The position numbers and the translations under genes were made by a program. A stretch of DNA of 64,000 nucleotides from an uncultured Muribaculaceae bacterium. GTDB taxonomy: Bacteria > Bacteroidota > Bacteroidia > Bacteroidales > Muribaculaceae. The DNA lies in NCBI GenBank assembly GCA_910583525.1, contig CAJTXL010000011.1, forward strand, positions 18,577-82,576, written 5' to 3'. The notes below the pieces were generated by a model. The model was not told the DNA's origin and searched no databases. It worked only from the letters and a program-made list of their open reading frames with translations. This document shows, one piece after another, positions 35,194 through 45,083 of this stretch (position 1 is the first letter of the stretch; every line of letters begins with the position of its first letter).

Positions 35194-37605
35194 TCAGTTC
35201 ACCACCATGATTTTGGCTACGGCTCCCGAAGAGCTTCCAGAGGCGTTCTGCGAGGCAAAAACAAGGTAAACGCCCGTCTTGACACGCCGCCCGTCGGCAT
35301 CGCATCCGTCCCAAGCAACCATGCCGCCTTCGGAACGCCCTGTAAAGAACACATTGCCCGAGATATCGGCGATTTTCACCAAGGAATCATCCATAAGCCC
35401 GGCAATGGTTATCCATCCGGTATAGTCGGGCCGGACGGGGTTGGGATAGGCATAGACCTCAGAGTAATCGTCGGCGGCAGGCGACGAGTCGCTGTCGAAC
35501 GAGACCATGCCGTTAGGCGTGGCGAAATACACACGATTGCTGTTGGGGTCGCACGCTATGGCCCATACCGAGTTCGACGGCAGCGGAGAGTTCTCTGTTG
35601 TGTAGTGCGCCAAAATTTTGGTGCCGTCGGCGCTTACCAAATAAGCGCCCGAAGTGCTCGAACCGAGCCATTTGCGGTTCGACGGGTCTACGGCAATGGC
35701 ATAGACGTTTTCGGTTTCAAGGAGATAATCACCATAGTTTGTACCGTCGTTACGCGGCACTATAGGACGTTTCACCCTCAAATCATTCGACAAGGCATCG
35801 GCCGGATTAGCTATATAGAACACACCACGGTCGGTACCGAACCATACTTGCCCGTTTTGGTCTTCGGTAATATCGTAATTAAAGATTTGTTTGAGTGAGT
35901 TGCCTTCGGTATCGGTTACGCTTTGGTAATGGTGCGATTTGTCATCGGCAAGACGCAACGGAGTGCCGTTGTCATCATATGCCAAAAAGCCGAAATCGCG
36001 CGCACCGACCTTGTAAAACTTATAACGGCTTTTTTTGCAGAACATCGAACCGGCGTCGCGGTCGAACATATAGCCGTCGTTCAATATTTTGTCGGCAGTG
36101 ATTGAAACCCAATCGTCTTTTGTGATTTTGCCGTATTGATGCACCTTATTTGCCGGAAGAATAAGTAGCGTGCGTGCGTTTCCTTTAGCATAGCCGGCAA
36201 CAATCCATAGGTTTCCGTCGGCATCCATGTTTACATCCATCGCACGGTGAAGCCACCACCCGTCAGGCCAAGGCGTATTGTCTTTATTGTAGGAGTCGAG
36301 TATGTCGCCATTCTTCACCGCGTGCACACCAGATATGTTACTCGATATGAAATACAACTCAGGGTCGTCGTTGTCAGTAACAAAACGGTTGGTTCCGCTC
36401 ACGCGGCCGTTATTGTGCTGGAAGTCGACCTTCGAGGCATACCTGGAGGCATCTTTCACAGCAACATCGATAATCTTACCTCCAACTATGGCATCTGTAT
36501 GCTGCGGCTTGTCATAGTTGTCTCCGGGGTCGGCATATATCGATGTGTTCGAAGGTTCAGACACATATAAGCGTGAGTTGCCGGCGCTCCATTTCATATA
36601 TGTCACCTCACTCATCGAAAAACCTTCGGGTTTGGCAAGGTTCAACAACTGTGTCGGGGTATCTTTAGACAAATCGTACCGGCCGAGTACACCGTCGGTC
36701 TCGACCCACACCGACGAAACCGATGCGGCACCACGGGGAACAGAGGCTTTAAGTGCTTCCGGAATAGGTTTTGTGGTGACATTGCCGTCGATATCTATGA
36801 AATAATAATTCACATTGTCTGAAAACATGGCACCTTCGGAGCCTCGCAGAAGCACAGGATTATGCAGCGTGCTCACTTTCCGGCGGTCTATTCGGTTATT
36901 TGCAATGTTTATCTCGGTAATGAAAGTACCGTCGCCATGGCATGAAATCAAAGTGGTGCGACCCAACCATTCAAGACCATAGGTGGCCCAAAGCTTGCAC
37001 ACCAACTCGAATTTGTCAAAATTCGAATGTATTCCTTCAAGTGGCGATTTATACAAGTCATTATCAATGCGTATGAGTAGCTGGCCGTCCTGAACAAATA
37101 TGTGGTTCACATTTTTGTTGAAAATTCCCGACTCCACCACTTCGTGGCGCAAGTCGTCATAAATGACAAAGCCGAAAGCGGTGGCGATGTATATTCGTCC
37201 GTCTACGAATATGGCGTCGTTGATTGTACGCTCGCCCATAAGAACGGCATCGCGTATTTCAGGCAGATTTACCACTTTTCCGTTGTCATACACCAAATCG
37301 ATGTTGCCCGAAGCATATGCGACGAAAAGATAGCCTTTGGCCTTGTTATATAAGACCTTGGTAATCGCGCCTCTCTCCGACAGTTTGTCAGAGGTGCTGA
37401 AGTTGTATGATTCGTTGTCGTCGAAACCGTAATGCAGCAGCGAATTGCCGGTAAACGCATACACCCCGTCGGAATTCTCGACAACCTGCGAGAATGTATC
37501 GCCAACCGTAGGATATACCGTCCATCGGCCGTTCTTCTGTTGGGCTGCGGAAGAAAGGGTGAAAACTAAAATTGCGGCAAAAAGAGCAAAGGCTTTACGT
37601 ATCAT
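35194..37605 (-). CDS. porZ: PorZ-like type IX secretion beta-propeller protein
   Basis: This 803-residue exported protein has a signal peptide (residues 1-21) and two propeller-type repeat regions. The N-terminal part (WTVYPTVGDTFSQVVENSDGVYAFTGNSL) resembles the PorZ N-terminal propeller. Later segments such as GQVWFGTDRGVFYI and NRKWLGSSTSGAYLVSADG are regulator-propeller repeats. The end (AYPNPVRPDYTG... GVYLVFASQN) is a T9SS-type C-terminal domain. PorZ is a surface part of the attachment complex that anchors T9SS cargo. Assignment is by architecture; a generic two-component-propeller secreted protein is the alternative. Confidence 0.75.
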   Translation of the reverse strand: MIRKAFALFAAILVFTLSSAAQQKNGRWTVYPTVGDTFSQVVENSDGVYAFTGNSLLHYGFDDNESYNFSTSDKLSERGAITKVLYNKAKGYLFVAYASGNIDLVYDNGKVVNLPEIRDAVLMGERTINDAIFVDGRIYIATAFGFVIYDDLRHEVVESGIFNKNVNHIFVQDGQLLIRIDNDLYKSPLEGIHSNFDKFELVCKLWATYGLEWLGRTTLISCHGDGTFITEINIANNRIDRRKVSTLHNPVLLRGSEGAMFSDNVNYYFIDIDGNVTTKPIPEALKASVPRGAASVSSVWVETDGVLGRYDLSKDTPTQLLNLAKPEGFSMSEVTYMKWSAGNSRLYVSEPSNTSIYADPGDNYDKPQHTDAIVGGKIIDVAVKDASRYASKVDFQHNNGRVSGTNRFVTDNDDPELYFISSNISGVHAVKNGDILDSYNKDNTPWPDGWWLHRAMDVNMDADGNLWIVAGYAKGNARTLLILPANKVHQYGKITKDDWVSITADKILNDGYMFDRDAGSMFCKKSRYKFYKVGARDFGFLAYDDNGTPLRLADDKSHHYQSVTDTEGNSLKQIFNYDITEDQNGQVWFGTDRGVFYIANPADALSNDLRVKRPIVPRNDGTNYGDYLLETENVYAIAVDPSNRKWLGSSTSGAYLVSADGTKILAHYTTENSPLPSNSVWAIACDPNSNRVYFATPNGMVSFDSDSSPAADDYSEVYAYPNPVRPDYTGWITIAGLMDDSLVKIADISGNVFFTGRSEGGMVAWDGCDADGRRVKTGVYLVFASQNASGSSSGAVAKIMVVN

Positions 37606-37635
37606 GGTTATTTATAATATTGAGGAGTAGTCTAT

Positions 37636-38226
37636 TTAGTTGCATGCTGCGGCGAGGTATTCGGCCAATTTTTCGACCGCCCGTCCACGGTGGCTGACTG
37701 CGTTTTTTTCATCGGCGCCGGCCTGTGCGAAAGTACACTCCCAACCGTCGGGCCTGAACAAAGGGTCGTAGCCGAAACCGGCAATGCCTGTCGGACGGTC
37801 GATTATCTCACCTTCGACAACGCCTTCAAAAAACGCCGGAGCATCGTTGCCTCTCAACAAAGCTATGCAGCAACGGAAACGGGCATGCCTGTCGGCGATG
37901 CCGACAAGCTCTCCGAGGAGTTTTTCGTTGTTTGCCGTATCGTCGCCATGAACGCCTGAATAACGGGCGCTATGTATGCCGGGAGCACCGCCGAGGGCGT
38001 CGACTTCAAGACCCGAGTCGTCGGCAAAGCAGTCGTAACCGTATTTATCCTTTATCCACCGGGCTTTCTGCAAGGCGTTTCCCTCGAATGTCTCGGCGGT
38101 TTCGGGGATGTCGTCATGGCAGCCAATCTCGGCAAGCGAAAGCACCTGCCAACGGCTTCCGAGCATCTGACGGATTTCGGCAAGCTTATGGGCGTTGTTT
38201 GTCGCGAATACAATCTTTTCCATCAT
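37636..38226 (-). CDS. rdgB: Non-canonical purine NTP pyrophosphatase (HAM1/RdgB)
   Basis: This 196-residue enzyme removes ITP, dITP and XTP from the nucleotide pool. The N-terminal FATNNAHKLAEIRQML and the central DDSGLEVDALGGAPGIHSARYSG are diagnostic, and SHRGRAVEKL is at the C-terminus. Start is the ATG at 38226 or 38223 (tandem Met). It lies 36 nt after leuS and 30 nt before the porZ-like gene in one operon. Confidence 0.96.
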   Translation of the reverse strand: MMEKIVFATNNAHKLAEIRQMLGSRWQVLSLAEIGCHDDIPETAETFEGNALQKARWIKDKYGYDCFADDSGLEVDALGGAPGIHSARYSGVHGDDTANNEKLLGELVGIADRHARFRCCIALLRGNDAPAFFEGVVEGEIIDRPTGIAGFGYDPLFRPDGWECTFAQAGADEKNAVSHRGRAVEKLAEYLAAACN

Positions 38227-38262
38227 GTTGTTAACGGCAGGACATTGCTTTTATTGTGCCTC

Positions 38263-41034
38263 TCAGCCCACTACGATGTTCACAATCTTGCCGGGCACGA
38301 CAATCACCTTGCGTATGGTTTTGCCGTCGAGCCACTTCGCCGCGCCGGCATCGGCGAGTGCGGTCGCCTGTATCTCGTCGTTGGTGGCTTCGGCGGCAAC
38401 GGAGATATTGTAGCGTGCCTTGCCGTTGAACGATACAGCCATAGTACGTGTCGATTCGACAAGATATTTCTCGTCGAACTTAGGCCACGTAGCGTCGCAT
38501 ACGGTCTCGGCATTGCCCAACGCACTATGCCACAGCTCTTCGGCGACATGCGGCGCAAAGGGGGCGAGCACCACGAGCAGCTGTTCGAGCACCGCGCGCG
38601 AGCGGCACTTCTGCTGGGCGAGTTCGTTGACACATATCATAAACGCGGCGACCGATGTATTGAATGAGAAATTCTCGATGTCGGCACTTACTTTCTTGAT
38701 GAGCTTATGCAGGCTCTTGAGATTTTCGGCCGAGGGCTCGCTATCGTCAACGAGAAGCTCGTCGCCTTTATAGAAGAGCGACCAAAGCTTTTTGACAAAG
38801 CGGAACACACCGTCGATACCGTGCGTATCCCAAGGCTTGCTCTGCTCTACCGGGCCGAGGAACATCTCGTAGAGACGCAGAGTGTCGGCGCCGTAGCGCT
38901 CTATCATATCGTCGGGGTTAACGACGTTGAACATCGACTTCGACATTTTCTCCACGGCCGAACCGCAGATATACCGCCCGTCTTCAAGGATGAACTCGGC
39001 ATCGGCAAACTCGGGACGCCATGCGCGGAAGGCGTCGAGGTCGAGCACATCATCGCGGACGATGTTGATGTCGACATGTATAGGCGTGGTGTCGTAGTCG
39101 CCTTTGAGACCGGCGCTTACAAAAGTATTGGTGTCTTTGATGCGGTAAACAAAGTTACTGCGACCCTGAATCATGCCCTGGTTGATAAGCTTGCGGAAAG
39201 GCTCGTCATCGACAACGACACCGTAGTCATAGAGGAATTTGTTCCAGAAACGGCTGTAGATAAGGTGTCCCGTGGCATGCTCGGAACCGCCTACGTAAAG
39301 GTCGACACTGCGCCAATATCCGTTGGCCTCTTTCGACACAAGAGCGTCGGCGTTGTGCGGGTCCATATATCGGAGATAGTAGGCCGACGAGCCTGCGAAG
39401 CCCGGCATTGTATTGAGTTCGAGAGGATAGCCCTCGGGCGTGCACCAGTTTTTTGCACGGCCCAACGGCGGTTCACCCGTCTCGGTAGGCAGATATTTGT
39501 CAATTTCGGGCAATTCGAGCGGCAGCTCGTTATATGGCGTGGCGATACCGTCGACATAGCACACGGGAATTGGCTCTCCCCAATAACGCTGACGGCTGAA
39601 AATGGCGTCGCGCAGACGGTAATTGACTTTCACACGTCCGATTCCGGCTTCTTCTACGTATTTCTTTGCGGCAGCGATGGCATCTTTCACCGTCAGTCCG
39701 TTGAGTTTGAGCGACGGGCCGTCGGAGTTTATCATTATGCCCTCTTTGGCATCCATCGAAGCCTCCGACACATCGGCGCCTTCGATGAGAGGTATTATCG
39801 GCAGGTCGAAATGCCGCGCGAAAGCATAGTCGCGACTGTCGTGGGCAGGCACCGCCATTATGGCGCCGGTGCCATAGCCGGCAAGCACATAGTCGCTGAC
39901 CCAAACGGGCACTTTCTTACCCGATAGCGGATTTATTGCGTAAGAGCCGGAGAAAACGCCCGTAACTTTTTTGTCTATCATACGCTCACGCTCGGTGCGA
40001 TGGCGTATCGATGCAAGGTATTCGTCGACGGCGGCGCGACGGTCGGGCGTTACGACCATGTCGACATATTTGCTTTCGGGCGCGAGCACCATGAACGTTA
40101 CGCCGAAGACGGTATCGGCACGCGTCGTGAATATTTCAAGTTCAAGGTCGTCGCGCCCGTCGATTTTAAAGCGCATTTCGGCACCTTCGGAGCGCCCAAT
40201 CCAATTGCGTTGGGTTTCTTTGATGGATTCCGACCAGTCTATCTTGTCAAGTCCGCGCAAAAGCCGTTCGGCATACGCCGATACTCTGAGGCACCACTGC
40301 CACATCTCTTTCTGCACCACAGGATAACCGCCACGGACCGAAACACCTTCGCTCACCTCGTCGTTGGCGAGCACGGTTCCGAGTTTTGGGCACCAGTTCA
40401 CCATCGTATTGCCAAGATAAGCGATGCGGTAGTTCATGAGCACATCGGCCTGAGCCTTCTTGTCCATCGCCTTCCAATCGTCGGCAGTGAAAGACTTCTC
40501 TTTGGAGCATGCGGCATCGAGGCCGTCGGTGCCTTTGGCCTCGAAATGCTTCACAAGGTCTTCAATCGGCATCGCGCGGTCGGCCCGGCGGTCGTAGTAC
40601 GACCCGAACATTTTCAGAAACGCCCATTGGGTCCACTTATAGAAATCGGGGTCGCAGGTACGCAAGGTGCGGTTCCAATCATAAGAAAAGCCGATATTGT
40701 CGAGCTGGCTGCGGTATCGTGCGATGTTCTCTCTTGTCGTCACTTCGGGATGCTGCCCGGTCTGTATGGCATACTGCTCTGCCGGCAGGCCATAGGCGTC
40801 GAAGCCCATGGGATGAAGCACATTGAAGCCTTGCAGCCGTTTGTAGCGGGCGAAAATGTCGCTGGCGATGTATCCGAGCGGATGACCGACGTGCAGCCCG
40901 GCGCCCGACGGATAGGGAAACATGTCGAGCACATAGTATTTGGGACGCGAGGGGTCTATGTCTACACGGTATATGTCGCCGTCTTTCCAATACTTGCGGA
41001 CACGGCTTTCTATTTCTTTATGATTGTATTCCAT
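38263..41034 (-). CDS. leuS: Leucyl-tRNA synthetase
   Basis: This 923-residue class I synthetase charges tRNA-Leu. The HIGH-type motif GLHVGHPLGY is near residue 50 and KMSKS appears as VEKMSKSMFNVV near residue 680. The editing domain lies between them (TRADTVFGVTFMVLAPE, AVPAHDSRDYAFA). The C-terminal anticodon-binding region and a short ubiquitin-like end are intact. It lies 21 nt after nadA. Confidence 0.98.
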   Translation of the reverse strand: MEYNHKEIESRVRKYWKDGDIYRVDIDPSRPKYYVLDMFPYPSGAGLHVGHPLGYIASDIFARYKRLQGFNVLHPMGFDAYGLPAEQYAIQTGQHPEVTTRENIARYRSQLDNIGFSYDWNRTLRTCDPDFYKWTQWAFLKMFGSYYDRRADRAMPIEDLVKHFEAKGTDGLDAACSKEKSFTADDWKAMDKKAQADVLMNYRIAYLGNTMVNWCPKLGTVLANDEVSEGVSVRGGYPVVQKEMWQWCLRVSAYAERLLRGLDKIDWSESIKETQRNWIGRSEGAEMRFKIDGRDDLELEIFTTRADTVFGVTFMVLAPESKYVDMVVTPDRRAAVDEYLASIRHRTERERMIDKKVTGVFSGSYAINPLSGKKVPVWVSDYVLAGYGTGAIMAVPAHDSRDYAFARHFDLPIIPLIEGADVSEASMDAKEGIMINSDGPSLKLNGLTVKDAIAAAKKYVEEAGIGRVKVNYRLRDAIFSRQRYWGEPIPVCYVDGIATPYNELPLELPEIDKYLPTETGEPPLGRAKNWCTPEGYPLELNTMPGFAGSSAYYLRYMDPHNADALVSKEANGYWRSVDLYVGGSEHATGHLIYSRFWNKFLYDYGVVVDDEPFRKLINQGMIQGRSNFVYRIKDTNTFVSAGLKGDYDTTPIHVDINIVRDDVLDLDAFRAWRPEFADAEFILEDGRYICGSAVEKMSKSMFNVVNPDDMIERYGADTLRLYEMFLGPVEQSKPWDTHGIDGVFRFVKKLWSLFYKGDELLVDDSEPSAENLKSLHKLIKKVSADIENFSFNTSVAAFMICVNELAQQKCRSRAVLEQLLVVLAPFAPHVAEELWHSALGNAETVCDATWPKFDEKYLVESTRTMAVSFNGKARYNISVAAEATNDEIQATALADAGAAKWLDGKTIRKVIVVPGKIVNIVVG

Positions 41035-41055
41035 TGCAGGTTCTGGTGGATATGT

Positions 41056-42021
41056 TTACTTTGATAATTCGAGCATACGGTTTATGGGTCGGAGCGCCTT
41101 TTCGGCCAAAACGGGGTCGATATGCACTTCGGGCGCTTCCGCCACGAGGCAGTCGCGCAATTTGGCGAGCGTGTTGAGCTTCATATATGCGCAATCGTTG
41201 CAGGCACATGTGCTGTCAGACGGCGGCACGGGGATGAAAGTCTTATCCGGCGCGGCTTTGCGCATCTGGTGGAGTATGCCGCTTTCCGTTGCCACGATAA
41301 ACTCAGTAGCATCGCTCGCAAGGGCATATTCAAGCAAGGCCGCCGTCGACCCTACCTTGTCGGCGAGCAGCACCACCGGCCTGCGGCACTCGGGATGCAC
41401 AAGCACGGGGGCATCAGGATGCAAGGCCTTGAGTTCGACAAGCTTTTCGGCAGAGAAGCGTTCGTGCACATGGCATGCGCCGTCCCACAGCAGCATTTCA
41501 CGGCCGGTAACGGAGTTGATATAAGCTCCGAGGTTTCGGTCAGGGCCGAAAATAAGCTTGGCGTCGGCAGGAAAACTATCAACAATCTTACGGGCGTTTC
41601 CCGACGTGACAAGCACATCCGACAAGGCCTTGACTCCTACTGTCGTATTGACATATGAAATCACCGTATATCCGGGGTGTGCCTTTACAAAAGCCTCGAA
41701 ACTATCGGCCGGACAGCTGTCGGCAAGCGAGCATCCGGCATCGGTGTCGGGCACAAGCACCTTTTTGTCGGGACATAGCAGTTTCACGGTCTCGCCCATG
41801 AAGTTGACGCCGCACATCACAATGATTTCAGCATCCGATGCCGCCGTAGCGGCCTTTTGCGCAAGCGCCAACGAATCACCGACAAAGTCAGCGATGTCCT
41901 GGATGGCGCCGTCGACATAATAGTGCGCCAGAATGACGGCCTTTTTATCCTTTTTCAGACGCAGTATATCAGCTTTCAGACTCTCGTCGGAAGCCGCACT
42001 GCCCTTAGCGTGACAATTCAT
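41056..42021 (-). CDS. nadA: Quinolinate synthase
   Basis: This 321-residue [4Fe-4S] enzyme condenses iminoaspartate with dihydroxyacetone phosphate in NAD synthesis. Typical motifs are LAHYYVDGAIQDIADFVGDSL, MCGVNFMGETVKLL, HPECRRPV and CNDCAYMKLN, which contain the three cluster Cys ligands and the catalytic residues. It heads the operon with leuS, rdgB and the porZ-like gene. nadB and nadC are not in the window. Confidence 0.97.
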   Translation of the reverse strand: MNCHAKGSAASDESLKADILRLKKDKKAVILAHYYVDGAIQDIADFVGDSLALAQKAATAASDAEIIVMCGVNFMGETVKLLCPDKKVLVPDTDAGCSLADSCPADSFEAFVKAHPGYTVISYVNTTVGVKALSDVLVTSGNARKIVDSFPADAKLIFGPDRNLGAYINSVTGREMLLWDGACHVHERFSAEKLVELKALHPDAPVLVHPECRRPVVLLADKVGSTAALLEYALASDATEFIVATESGILHQMRKAAPDKTFIPVPPSDSTCACNDCAYMKLNTLAKLRDCLVAEAPEVHIDPVLAEKALRPINRMLELSK

Positions 42022-42046
42022 TTTGTTTCAAAAATTTTTGATAGCG

Positions 42047-42078
42047 CAAAAGTAATAAAAAATCCCCACCCCCACAAA
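42047..42078 (-). promoter_or_regulatory. Promoter of the nadA operon
   Basis: On the minus strand TTTG (42075-42078), 20 nt, then TACTTTTG (42047-42054). It is divergent from the crp-type promoter 14 bp away. Confidence 0.65.
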
Positions 42079-42091
42079 CGCGCGTTCATGC

Positions 42092-42122
42092 TTGAATGAT
42101 AGGACACATTTCATTAATTTTG
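42092..42122 (+). promoter_or_regulatory. Promoter of the Crp/Fnr-type regulator
   Basis: TTG at 42092-42094, 20 nt, then TAATTTTG at 42115-42122. The two divergent promoters share a 14 bp gap, so a bound regulator could affect both. Confidence 0.6.
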
Positions 42123-42150
42123 CAGACGCAAAACAATAATTTGCACGCCC

Positions 42151-42741
42151 ATGCACACCGTAACACCCACCGACATACCCACCATACTAAAAACCATGCG
42201 GTCGGCATGGCCGGTAGGCGACGAATCGGTCAGCGAGCTGGCTCGATGCCTATCGCCATGCCGCTTTCCCAAAAGGCACAGGCTGGTAGAGGAAGGGCGC
42301 GCATATGGAAAGGCATATTTCATCGAGCGCGGAATGACACGTTCTTACTGGTTCGTCGACGGAGAAGAAATCACGACATCCTTTTCAACCGAAGGCGGCA
42401 TCGTTTTCAGCATGGATGAACTTTATTACAATAAGGTAAGCGAAGAATATGTCGAGACAATAGAGCCGGTCGAGGCATTCGCCATTTCAATAGAAGATTT
42501 GCGTAGGCTTTTCGCCACCAGGCTCGACCTTGCCAACTGGGGGCGTGTAATACACCAAAATGAATACAGGCGCCTGCACCGCTCACACAAAAACAGACTG
42601 ACACTTCCTGCAAAAGAACGATACGAGGCATTCAAAGCGGAGTTCCCCGAGGTATGCCGCAGGGCGCAGCTCGGATACATAGCGTCGTATCTCGGCATAA
42701 CACAATCTACGCTGAGCCGCATCAGAAACTCCATTATTTGA
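42151..42741 (+). CDS. Crp/Fnr-family transcriptional regulator
   Basis: This 196-residue protein has an N-terminal cyclic-nucleotide-binding-like domain (RHRLVEEGRAYGKAYFIERGMTRSY, about residues 40-75) and a C-terminal helix-turn-helix (QLGYIASYLGITQSTLSRIR, about residues 172-192). No Cys cluster of the Fnr type is present. Such small Crp-like regulators are numerous in Bacteroidetes and their ligands are mostly unknown. Its target could include the adjacent acyltransferase gene, but nothing in the sequence proves it. Confidence 0.9.
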   Translation: MHTVTPTDIPTILKTMRSAWPVGDESVSELARCLSPCRFPKRHRLVEEGRAYGKAYFIERGMTRSYWFVDGEEITTSFSTEGGIVFSMDELYYNKVSEEYVETIEPVEAFAISIEDLRRLFATRLDLANWGRVIHQNEYRRLHRSHKNRLTLPAKERYEAFKAEFPEVCRRAQLGYIASYLGITQSTLSRIRNSII

Positions 42742-42808
42742 CATAGGGCAAATTTCCTGTCGCATACTTTGCCTAACTTTGCCAAAGTTTTAAGACAGAA
42801 CCAAAAAG

Positions 42809-43981
42809 ATGAACAGCACCTCAACATCCGACAACTACCGAATATCGACCGTTCCGGGCGCGGAAAACAGCTCTAAACCGCGCTACGAACTGCTCGACGG
42901 ACTTCGCGGCGTGGCAGCCATATTCGTAATCCTCTATCATTTCGGCGAAGGCTTCGCCACAAGCCCCGTCGACCAGATGATGAACCACGGCTACCTTGCC
43001 GTCGACTTTTTCTTCATCCTGTCGGGCTTCGTAATCGGATATGCCTACGACGACCGTTGGCAACGAGGCATGACTGCCGACAATTTCATGCTCAGGCGCG
43101 TAATACGCCTGCACCCGATGGTGATACTTAGCGTAATCTTCGGGGCCGTCGCCTATCTCATACAAGGCAGCGTGAAGTGGGATGGCACGCCTATGCCACT
43201 GTCGATGCTCCTGTTGGCGCTGCTCCTCGGCATTTTTCTAATTCCCGTGCTCCCCGGCGCAGGCGCCGATGTCAGGGGCAACAACGAAATGTTTCCGCTC
43301 AACGGGCCGAGCTGGTCGCTTTTCTTCGAATATATAGGCAGTATATTGTACGCCGTATGGCTTCACCGCCTCAGCTCCAAGTGGCTTCGCATAGTGACAG
43401 CCGTCTCGGCCTGCGGACTGGCCGTCATGGCCTTGGGCAACTTCTCCGGCAGCTACAATATCGGCATGGGGTGGACATTGGCGGAATACGGGTTCCTAGG
43501 CGGATTTTTCAGGCTGTCCTTCTCCTTTTCCATCGGCCTGCTGATGTCGAGAGGTTTCCGCCCACGAAAAATACGGAGTGCATTTTGGCTATGCTCCGCC
43601 ATGCTTGCCGCCGTCTTTGCCACGCCATATGTCGGCGGCGCTTCGATGCCCATGCTCAACGCCGGCTTCGACCTGGTGTGCACACTGTTCATATTCCCGG
43701 CCATCGTATATATAGGTGCATGCGGCACAACCACCGATGCGGCATCGACTCGTATCTGCGACACTTTAGGGCAACTCTCCTACCCCGTCTACATAATCCA
43801 CTACCCTATCATGTACCTCTTCTACGCATGGGTGTGGAACAACGGCAAGACACTCGCCGAAGCATGGCCGGTGTGCTCCGTCCTCTTCGTGGCGATTCTT
43901 CTTATGGCATGGTTCGCCTACCGCTTTTACGACCTGCCCGTGCGCACATATCTCACGCACCGCTTTCTACGCCGCCGCTGA
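42809..43981 (+). CDS. Acyltransferase 3 (OafA/YrhL-type) membrane protein
   Basis: This 390-residue integral membrane protein has about ten helices and the acyltransferase-3 start (YELLDGLRGVAAIFVILYHF) with the catalytic-type His of helix 1 (ILYHFGEG). The RxxR-type motif appears as LRRVIRLHPMV. Such enzymes acetylate or otherwise acylate surface sugars of LPS, capsule or peptidoglycan. A possible -7 box TAACTTTG lies at 42774-42781. Substrate unknown. Confidence 0.92.
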   Translation: MNSTSTSDNYRISTVPGAENSSKPRYELLDGLRGVAAIFVILYHFGEGFATSPVDQMMNHGYLAVDFFFILSGFVIGYAYDDRWQRGMTADNFMLRRVIRLHPMVILSVIFGAVAYLIQGSVKWDGTPMPLSMLLLALLLGIFLIPVLPGAGADVRGNNEMFPLNGPSWSLFFEYIGSILYAVWLHRLSSKWLRIVTAVSACGLAVMALGNFSGSYNIGMGWTLAEYGFLGGFFRLSFSFSIGLLMSRGFRPRKIRSAFWLCSAMLAAVFATPYVGGASMPMLNAGFDLVCTLFIFPAIVYIGACGTTTDAASTRICDTLGQLSYPVYIIHYPIMYLFYAWVWNNGKTLAEAWPVCSVLFVAILLMAWFAYRFYDLPVRTYLTHRFLRRR

Positions 43982-44049
43982 CAGAAACAACGCCATACAC
44001 CGCCAAACGGCTCATCGGCCAACAAAATGCAAGCTTTTTTTACAATTGC

Positions 44050-44080
44050 TTGCATTTTTGATTTTATTCCTTTATCTTTG
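44050..44080 (+). promoter_or_regulatory. Promoter of the RHS locus
   Basis: TTG at 44050-44052, 20 nt, then TATCTTTG at 44073-44080. The first ATG of the operon is at 44112. Confidence 0.6.
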
Positions 44081-44111
44081 CCGACACACAAACCACAACA
44101 TTTCCAAGTCC

Positions 44112-45083
44112 ATGAGAAAGCACGCATCCATCATCATTTTTCTCATCTTCATCTCCTTTCGGATGGCGGCGGCTCCTCAACGGCTGGCCTTGCCGGTAGA
44201 GAAAAATCCATTCGACGAACAGGAACTACGTCCTGCGGTATGGGATGCCACGTCCCATTCTGTCATTGACGAGCGTTCACGGAGCCATATCTCGCTGTCT
44301 TCAAAAGGCTTGATACGCGAATATCTGGACTCGTTCACTTCCTTATATCTTTTTGTTGAGGATTCGGTCTACTTCCGCGGTTCTACCTACGGCACAGAAA
44401 TCGGGGTGCTCGCCGATACGGCAAAACTCGTGCTGCGGTTTCCGTTGTCCGTCGGGTCGCGGTTCGGTTCCGAGTATGCGGCGCGCGGACTGGCGTTTTC
44501 AGAAACGCCTATTGCCGAAAAAGGCTCGGTTTTATCGGAAGTTCTGTCGAGGGGGCGCTTCATCCATGCGCCGGGCGACACGTCGGCGGCGACAATGACT
44601 TACGAAAAACGGTGCATGGCGACCGTCTTCGCCCCGACGGACTCGTCGGATTACAAAGATGTGCCGTCGCATACGCTTGAGTTCTACCGATGGTACGGCG
44701 AAGGCAACAGACTGCCGTTCGCGGTGCAACGGCGGCTCGACGGTGGGGAATGGCGCTTGTGGCTCTGCGGCGAAAGCGCCGGACAAAGCGGAAGCGACAG
44801 CGACAGGGACAAGGACATCCGCCCGTCCATATTGGCGAACGCGGAAATATCGGTCGGCAACGGTTTCGTATCCGTTACGCTCGGCGCGGCAGAGGACGTC
44901 GTTGCAGAAATACATATCGTAGACGTTTCAGGCAACATTTTCGGGCGCACACACTGCCGCCTGAGTGACACGGACACTACAATCTCTATTTCGACCGACG
45001 GCCTTGCCCACGGGTCATATATGCTGGTGATTATACTCGACAACGACCCGTCGCTGACGGAAAAAAGGATGCTTGCCCTATGA
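44112..45083 (+). CDS. Secreted protein coupled to RHS, with T9SS-like C-terminal domain
   Basis: The ATG at 44112 starts a signal peptide (RKHASIIIFLIFISFRMAAA); the frame is open upstream to 44046 but lacks a signal there. The mature protein (about 300 residues) is of beta type. Its last 75 residues (VAEIHIVDVSGNIFGR, ISTDGLAHGSYMLVIILDN) resemble a type IX sorting/DUF3244-like domain. Its stop overlaps the RHS start (ATGA), so translation is coupled. It may help export, display or process the RHS protein. No enzyme motif is visible. Confidence 0.8.
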   Translation: MRKHASIIIFLIFISFRMAAAPQRLALPVEKNPFDEQELRPAVWDATSHSVIDERSRSHISLSSKGLIREYLDSFTSLYLFVEDSVYFRGSTYGTEIGVLADTAKLVLRFPLSVGSRFGSEYAARGLAFSETPIAEKGSVLSEVLSRGRFIHAPGDTSAATMTYEKRCMATVFAPTDSSDYKDVPSHTLEFYRWYGEGNRLPFAVQRRLDGGEWRLWLCGESAGQSGSDSDRDKDIRPSILANAEISVGNGFVSVTLGAAEDVVAEIHIVDVSGNIFGRTHCRLSDTDTTISISTDGLAHGSYMLVIILDNDPSLTEKRMLAL